Below are positions 59,000-64,000 of a DNA stretch of 64,000 nucleotides, piece by piece (position 1 is the stretch's first letter; each line of letters opens with the position of its first letter). The stretch spans positions 103,802,480 to 103,866,479 of the forward strand of contig NC_064825.1 of the NCBI RefSeq assembly GCF_024166365.1, given 5' to 3'. The notes below the pieces were generated by a model that was not told the origin of the DNA, ran no database searches, and was given only the letters and a program-made list of their open reading frames with translations. The DNA comes from Elephas maximus indicus. Its lineage: Eukaryota; Chordata; Mammalia; Proboscidea; Elephantidae. The position numbers and the translations under genes were made by a program.

Positions 59000-59990
59000 A
59001 TCAAGTATCAAGTTAATTCTCATCCAGCAAACAATCATTGTGCGTCTCTGTCCCAGCCTGAGATGTGGCAGTGAACAAAAGATAAAAGCCTTGTCCTCAG
59101 GGAACTCACACTGTGGGAGAAACAGAAAATAAGCAAGTGAATATAAGTCAGGTCATGATGCGTGCTGAGGAGCCCTGGTGGCGCAACGGTTAAGCATTCA
59201 GCTACTAACGGAAAGGTTGGCAGTTCAAATCGACCTAGTGGCTCCTCAGGAGAAAGATCTGGCTATCTGCTTCCTAGATAACCCTATGGGGCAGTTCTGC
59301 TCTGTCATATAGGGTAGCTATGAGTTGGAATTGACAGCACTCAACAACAGTGACAAGTGCTACAAATAAAAATAAAGCAGGGTAAGAGGATAGAGACAGG
59401 AAGAGCTGGTTTCCACTGGGGGTCAGGGAAGGGCCTCTTTGAGATGGTGGCATTGGAGTAGAGACCGGAATAATTCCAAGGAGCAAATCATGAAACTTTC
59501 TTGTTAGTTGCTGACTCCATCTCACGGTGATCTTATGTGTAACAACATAAAATGTTTCCCGGTCTGGCAGCATCTTCCTGATCGCTGGTATGTTTGGGTC
59601 CGTTCTTGTGGCTGTTGTGTCACGCCATCTCATGGAAGGTTCCCCCGTTTTCTCTAACCCTCTGCTTTATCAAGCAGAATGTCTTTTTCTAGCGATTGGG
59701 AAGCTGTCTTTGGGAAGCACTTTCCAGGCAGAGGGAACTGCCATTGCGAAAACCCTGAGGTGGAAATAAGCTTGGCCAGCACAGAGAGCAGCAAGAAAGG
59801 AGATGAGACTGCAGCCAGGGGCAGTTATGCAGGGGCTAGAAGAGGTGGGAAGGACTTGGGTTTTATTCTAAGAATGGTGGTAAATCACTGGAAAGGCTTG
59901 GGCCAGGTTCTGATTGCCAGCTATAGGGTTACTATGAGTTGGAATTAGCTTGACAGCAAGGGCTTGGTTTTTTGGGGGACTGTGAGAGGG
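59000..59990 (+). repeat. L2 remnant interrupted by SINEs
   Basis: L2-like stretches (gatgtggcagtgaacaaaag; gccttgtcctcagggaactc; agcactttccaggcagagg; ccctgaggtggaaataagc) are in order but separated by 59,168-59,352 and about 59,495-59,690. Confidence 0.6.
59168..59352 (+). repeat. Afrotherian SINE
   Basis: Forward SINE, head ggagccctggtggcgcaacgg, tail gttggaattgacagcactca. Confidence 0.85.
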
Positions 59991-60084
59991 CAAAAGATGA
60001 TCATGGTCAATCTCTGGGATGCTTCTTCTATGCTCCAGGCACTGTGCTGAGTAGTCTTCCCGCATTAACACATGGATATATGGT

Positions 60085-60365
60085 TGTCGGCTAAGCACTG
60101 GCTGCTAAGCGAAGGGTCGGTGGTTCAAACCCACCAGCCACTCTGAGGGAGAAAGATGTGGCAGTCTGCTTCTGTAAAGATTAAAAACCCGAAAACCAAA
60201 CCTGTTGCTGTCAAGTCGATTCTGACTCCTACTGACCCCGTAGGACAAACTGGAACTGCCCTATAGGGTTTCTAAAGAGCACCTGGTGGATTTGAACTGC
60301 TGACCTTTTGGTTAGCAGCCATAGCTCTTAACCACTAGTTCTACTCCATCCTATAAGTCAGTGGG
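60085..60365 (+). repeat. SINE split by another SINE
   Basis: Forward SINE (ctaagcactggctgctaagc to gcttctgtaaagatt) continued at ttctactccatcctataag. The reverse SINE lies between. Confidence 0.75.
60184..60340 (-). repeat. SINE nested in a SINE
   Basis: Reverse SINE, tail gctgtcaagtcgattctgac, head complement catagctcttaaccactag. Confidence 0.8.
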
Positions 60366-60475
60366 TTCGGTTTTTTGATGTTTTGGGGGGCCACCAAGTC
60401 AATTCTAGGTAGGTTGAAACCGGCAACCTTTCAGTTAGCAGCCGAGTGCTTAGCTGTTGCACCACCAAGGCTTCT
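60366..60475 (-). repeat. SINE fragment
   Basis: ccaccaagtcaattctagg to gcttagctgttgcaccaccaa, a short reverse copy. Confidence 0.65.
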
Positions 60476-60479
60476 TTCA

Positions 60480-60580
60480 TGGATGTGAAGGATGGATTTT
60501 TATCTTCAGTTTTACAAAGGATAAACTTGTGACCCAGGGAGGTGAAGTGACTTGCCCAAGGTCATACAGCAGCAACTCAG
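60480..60580. repeat. MIR fragment
   Basis: gacttgcccaaggtcataca with the preceding acccagggaggtgaagtg. Confidence 0.6.
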
Positions 60581-60745
60581 TGAAAGGTCAGCAGTTCAAA
60601 CCCACCTGCTGCTCCACAGAAGAAAAGACCTAGCAGTCTACTCCCCTAAAGAGTAAAGCCTAGGAAACCCTATGGGGGCAGTTCTACTGTCATATGTATA
60701 GGCTCGCTGTGAGTCAGAATCAATTGGAGGGCACGAAACCTTAGC
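60581..60745 (+). repeat. SINE lacking its head
   Basis: gtcagcagttcaaacccacc to agtcagaatcaattggaggg. Confidence 0.75.
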
Positions 60746-60774
60746 CTGAACCTTCTGCTGTCCTGATGGTGAGT

Positions 60775-60897
60775 TGTTGTTGTTCTTGTTAGGTGCCGTC
60801 GAGTCAGTTCTGACTCGTAGCGATCCTGTGTACAACAGAACGAAACACTGCCCAGTCCTGTGCAATCCCCACAATCGTTGTTATGCTTAAGCCCATT
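60775..60897 (-). repeat. RTE LINE 3' tip
   Basis: gttgttgttcttgttagg and gtgccgtcgagtcagttctg to ccacaatcgttgttatgctt. This short tip shows the RTE end that resembles the SINE tail. Confidence 0.75.
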
Positions 60898-60937
60898 TAT
60901 CATAGATTGAATTGTGTCCCTCCAAAATGTGTGTCAA

Positions 60938-61450
60938 TCTGGGAGAACTAGATGGTGCCCAGCTACCACCGATCACTGCCCTGACAGGGAACACAACAGA
61001 GAATCCCTGATGGAGCAGGACAACAGTGGGATGCCGATCTCAAGTTCTCCTAAAAAGACCAGACTTAATGGTCTGACTGAGACTAGAGGGACCTTGGAGG
61101 TCATGGTCCCTGAATCCTTTGTTAGCCCAAAACTGTAACCATTCCCGAAGCTAACTCTTCAGACAGGGATTAGACTGGACTATAAGATAGATAATGATGC
61201 TGGTGAGGAGTGAGCTTCTTGGCTCAAGTAGACACATGAGACTATGTGGGCAGCTCCTGTCTGGAGGGGAGATGAGAAGGCAGAGGGGGACAGAAGCTTG
61301 AATGGACACGGGGATTACAGGGTGAGAGAGGGAGTGTGCTGTCTTATTAGGGGGAGAGCAGCTAGGAGTACATAGCAAGGTGTGTATAACTTTTTCTATG
61401 AAGACTGACTTGCTTTGTAAACTTTCACTTAAAGCACAATAAATTGAAAA
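60938..61450 (+). mobile_element. L1 3' end insertion, plus strand
   Basis: L1 3'UTR with A-rich end; target duplication aaaatgtgtgtcaa at left and aaaatgtgtcaa at right. Same lineage as the full-length L1. Confidence 0.85.
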
Positions 61451-61637
61451 AAAATGTGTCAACTTAGGCCATGATTTCCAGTATTGTATGATTATCTACC
61501 ATTTTGTCATCTGATATGATTTTCCTATGTGTTGTAAATCCTTCTTCTGTGATGTTAATGAGGTAGGATTAGCATCAGTTATACTGATGTAGGACTCAAT
61601 CTATAAGATTAGATTTTGTTTAAAGCCAATCTCTTTT

Positions 61638-62049
61638 TTTATAATTTTTATTGTGCTTTAAGTGAAAGTTTACAATTCAAGTCAGTCTCTCACACAAAAA
61701 CCCATACACACCTTGCTACACACTCCCAATTACTCTCCCCCTAATGAGACAGCCCGCTCTCTCCCTCCACTGTCTCTTTTTGTGTCTATTTCGCCAGCTT
61801 CTAACCCCCTCCACCCTCTCATCTCCCCTCCAGGCAGGAGATGCCAACATAGTCTCAAGTGACAACCTGATCCAAGAAGCTCACTCGGCACCAGCATCCC
61901 TCTCCAACCCATTGTCCAGTCCAATCCATGTCTGAAGAGTTGGCTTTGGGAATGGTTCCTGTCCTGGCCCAACAGAAGGTCTGGGGGCCATGACCACCAG
62001 GGTCCTTCTAGTCTTAGACCATTAAGTCTGGTCTTATGAGAATTTGGGG
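61638..62049 (-). mobile_element. L1 3' end insertion, minus strand
   Basis: Target duplication taaagccaatctctttt at 61,621-61,637 and 62,050-62,066, perfect over 17 bases. Opposite orientation to the previous L1. Confidence 0.9.
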
Positions 62050-62150
62050 TAAAGCCAATCTCTTTTGAGATATGAAAGAAAGGAGTGGAGAAACATGGGG
62101 ATCTCATACCACCAAGAAAGAAGAGCCAGGAGAATAGCGCATCTTTTGGA

Positions 62151-63215
62151 CCTGGCTGTACTTCTTCCAAGACAGATTTGTTCATTCTTTTGGCGTCCAT
62201 GCTATATTTAATATTCTTCGCCAACACCATAATCCAAAGGCGTCAATTCTTCTTCAGCCTTCCTTATTTATTGTCCAGCTTTCACATACATATGAGGCGA
62301 TTGAAAATACCGTGGCTTGTGTCAGGCCCACCTTAGTCTTCAAGGTGACATCTTTGCTTTTTAACACTTTAAAGAGGTCTTTTGCAACAGATTTACCCAA
62401 TGCAATACATTATTTGATTTCTTGACTGCTACTTCCATGGGCGTTGATTATGATCCAAGTAAAATGAAATCCTTAACAACGTCAATCTTTTCTGTTTATC
62501 ATGGTGTTGCTTATTGGTCCAGTTGTGACGATTTTGTTTTCTTTATACTGAAGGCTGTAGTCTTTGGTCTTCATCAGTAAGTGCTTCAAGTCCTCCTCTC
62601 AGCAAGCAAGGTTGTGTCATCTGCATATTGCAGGTTGTTAATGAGTCTTCCTTCATATAGTCCAGCTTCTCAGATTATTTGCTCAGCATACAAATTGAAT
62701 AAGTATGGTGACACACACTTTTCTTGACTTTAAACCACACAGTGTCCCCTTGTTCTGTTCTGTTCGAATTACTGCCTCTTGGTCTCCATACAGATTCCTC
62801 ATGAGCACAACTAAGTGTTCTGAAATTCCCAATCTTTGCCATGTTGTTATGATCCACAGAGTTGAATGCCTTTGCATAGTCAATAAAACACAGATAAGCA
62901 TCTTTCTGGTATTTTCTGCTTTCAGCCGTGCTCCATCTGACATCAGCAATGATATCCCTTGTTCCACATGCCCTTCTGAGTAGGGCTTGAGTTTCTGGCA
63001 GTTCCCTGTTGATATACTGCTACAATTGCTTTTTGAATGCTCTTCAGCAAAATTTTACCTGTGTAAATTTTACCTGGGTACAAATATGGATTTCTTCCAG
63101 TCTGTTGGCCAGGTAGCTGTCTTCCAAACTTCTTGGCATAGACGAGTGAGCGCTTCCAGCGCTGCGCCAGTTTGTTGAAACATCTCCATTGCAGTTTCGT
63201 CAATTCCTGGAGTAA
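62151..63215 (-). mobile_element. RTE LINE fragment lacking its 3' end
   Basis: Starts mid-element at gtacttcttccaagacag and runs to caattcctggagtaatgg. The characteristic GTT-repeat 3' end is missing, which points to a deletion at the LTR-RTE junction. Frames are short and broken. Confidence 0.8.
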
Positions 63216-63269
63216 TGGTGAGAGGGAACTCTGAGTAGCTGGGGAAGGTGGTGTTCCTGGTCCTGGCCA

Positions 63270-63600
63270 CAAGGGGTCGCTGTGACCACACCTGTGAATC
63301 TAATGGCCTCGCTATGATTAATGTTCTCAATCAGTTGATTCTAAGTAAAATGATTACCTCCAATCAGCTGAAGACATTAAGAGCAAAAACTGAAGTTTCT
63401 GGAAAAGAGAAAGATTCTGCCTCAAGATTATGACATAGATACTCTCCCGAAGTTTTCAGCCTGCCAGGCCTACAGATTTCAAACACAAGACTGCTGGAGT
63501 TTACAGGCTGCCACCTGGCCTACAGACGCTGGACCTGCCAGTACCCACAACCATATAAGTCAGTTTCTTAAAATAAATTTATCTCTTTCCATACGTGTGC
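63270..63600 (+). repeat. MaLR-type LTR fragment
   Basis: gtaaaatgattacctccaat, gagcaaaaactgaagtttc and cttaaaataaatttatctc, an MLT1-like 3' half related to 4,285-4,600. Confidence 0.6.
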
Positions 63601-63611
63601 GTATGTGTGTG

Positions 63612-63792
63612 TTGTTGTTATTAGGTGTCATGAAGTCAGTTCTGACTCATGACGACCCCATGTGTTGCAGAATAGAACTGCCCCCCATAGGGTTTTCTTG
63701 GGCATAATCTCCACAGAAGCAGATTGCCAGGCCTTTCTCCCGTGGAGCCACTGAGTGAGTTTGAATCACCAACCTTGAGGTTAGCAACTGAC
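63612..63792 (-). repeat. Afrotherian SINE
   Basis: Reverse SINE with gttgttgttattaggtgtc at left and gtttgaatcaccaaccttg toward the head. Confidence 0.8.
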
Positions 63793-63819
63793 AACTTGTG
63801 TATATTTATATGAATATAA

Positions 63820-63962
63820 AAAAAACCCATTGCCGTCAAGTCGATTCCAACTCATAGAGACCCTATAGGGCAGAGCAGAAGTGCCCTATAGGGTTTCCAA
63901 GGAGCAGTTGGTGGATTCGAACTGCCGATCTTTTGGTTAGCAGCTGTAGCTCCTAACCAGTG
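63820..63962 (-). repeat. Afrotherian SINE
   Basis: Reverse SINE, tail attgccgtcaagtcgattcc, head end at gctcctaaccagtgc. Confidence 0.85.
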
Positions 63963-63965
63963 CTA

Positions 63966-64000
63966 AAAGGAGCCCTGGTAGCACAGTGGTTAAGCACTCA
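63966..64000 (+). repeat. SINE head at window edge
   Basis: aaggagccctggtagcacag and the A-box-like gtggttaagcactca, cut by the window end. Confidence 0.8.

Larger units (their letters stand above)
60898..62150 (+). repeat. MaLR-type LTR with two L1 insertions
   Basis: LTR parts at 60,898-60,937 (catagattgaattgtgtccc), 61,451-61,637 (gtcatctgatatgattttcc) and 62,050-62,150 (atctcttttgagatatgaa) are contiguous when the L1 pieces are removed. The right end is cut by an RTE fragment. Confidence 0.75.

Noticed and set aside
57525-64000. Kallikrein (KLK14-like) exons expected beyond CTU1
   Set aside because: I looked for serine protease motifs such as GDSGGP and found none; the window probably ends before that gene.

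Overview
This is mammalian nuclear DNA with no bacterial or viral-genome layout. Paenungulate afrotherian (elephant, manatee or hyrax group) is the best fit. The window carries dozens of copies of a tRNA-derived SINE (head near tggtggcacagtggttaag, tail near gtcgattctgactcatag), several copies of an RTE/BovB-type LINE ending in a GTT/AAC repeat, and an L1 of about 7.5 kb. The gene order matches the human 19q13.4 block where CTU1 lies divergently next to the CD33-related SIGLEC cluster. About 80-85% of the window is recognisably repeat-derived; the rest is exons, introns and unassigned unique DNA.

Layout. 1-6.7 kb holds a CD33-related Siglec pseudogene (copy A, minus strand). 6.7-9.8 kb is spacer. 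9.9-10.3 kb is the start of a second copy of the same unit, interrupted at 10,281-24,573 by a 14.3-kb nest of mobile elements: a MaLR-type LTR provirus holding two RTE LINEs, one of which holds a solo LTR and the other a full-length L1. 24.6-32.1 kb is the rest of the unit, with a second Siglec gene (copy B, minus strand) that also looks broken. 32.1-36 kb is old L1, an LTR-like element and SINEs. 36-38.6 kb is AT-rich with an old retroviral env remnant. 38.6-47.3 kb is a class I (gammaretrovirus-like) endogenous provirus with LTRs, a tRNA-Arg-type primer site, gag, pro, pol and env, all broken. 47.4-50.2 kb is LTR-like and low-complexity DNA. 50.1-51.6 kb is a GC-rich promoter-like zone with repeated ZNF143-type motifs. 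52.8-57.5 kb is CTU1 (plus strand), two coding exons with a complete reading frame of 344 residues and a poly(A) signal. 57.6-64 kb is a minisatellite followed by old and young repeats.

How the parts relate. CTU1 is the only clearly intact protein-coding gene; its product is the catalytic subunit of the tRNA wobble-uridine thiolation enzyme. The two Siglec copies derive from one tandem duplication: they share exon order, intron repeats and a DNA transposon, and each then gained its own insertions. Copy A has lost its start codon, its sialic-acid arginine and its frame. Copy B has a frameshift in a G-run and a stop codon in its second C2-set domain. Neither shows an ITIM-bearing tail. I found no novel enzymatic or defence system. 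The most informative structures are the dated duplication, the nested insertions with readable target-site duplications, and the rearranged provirus.
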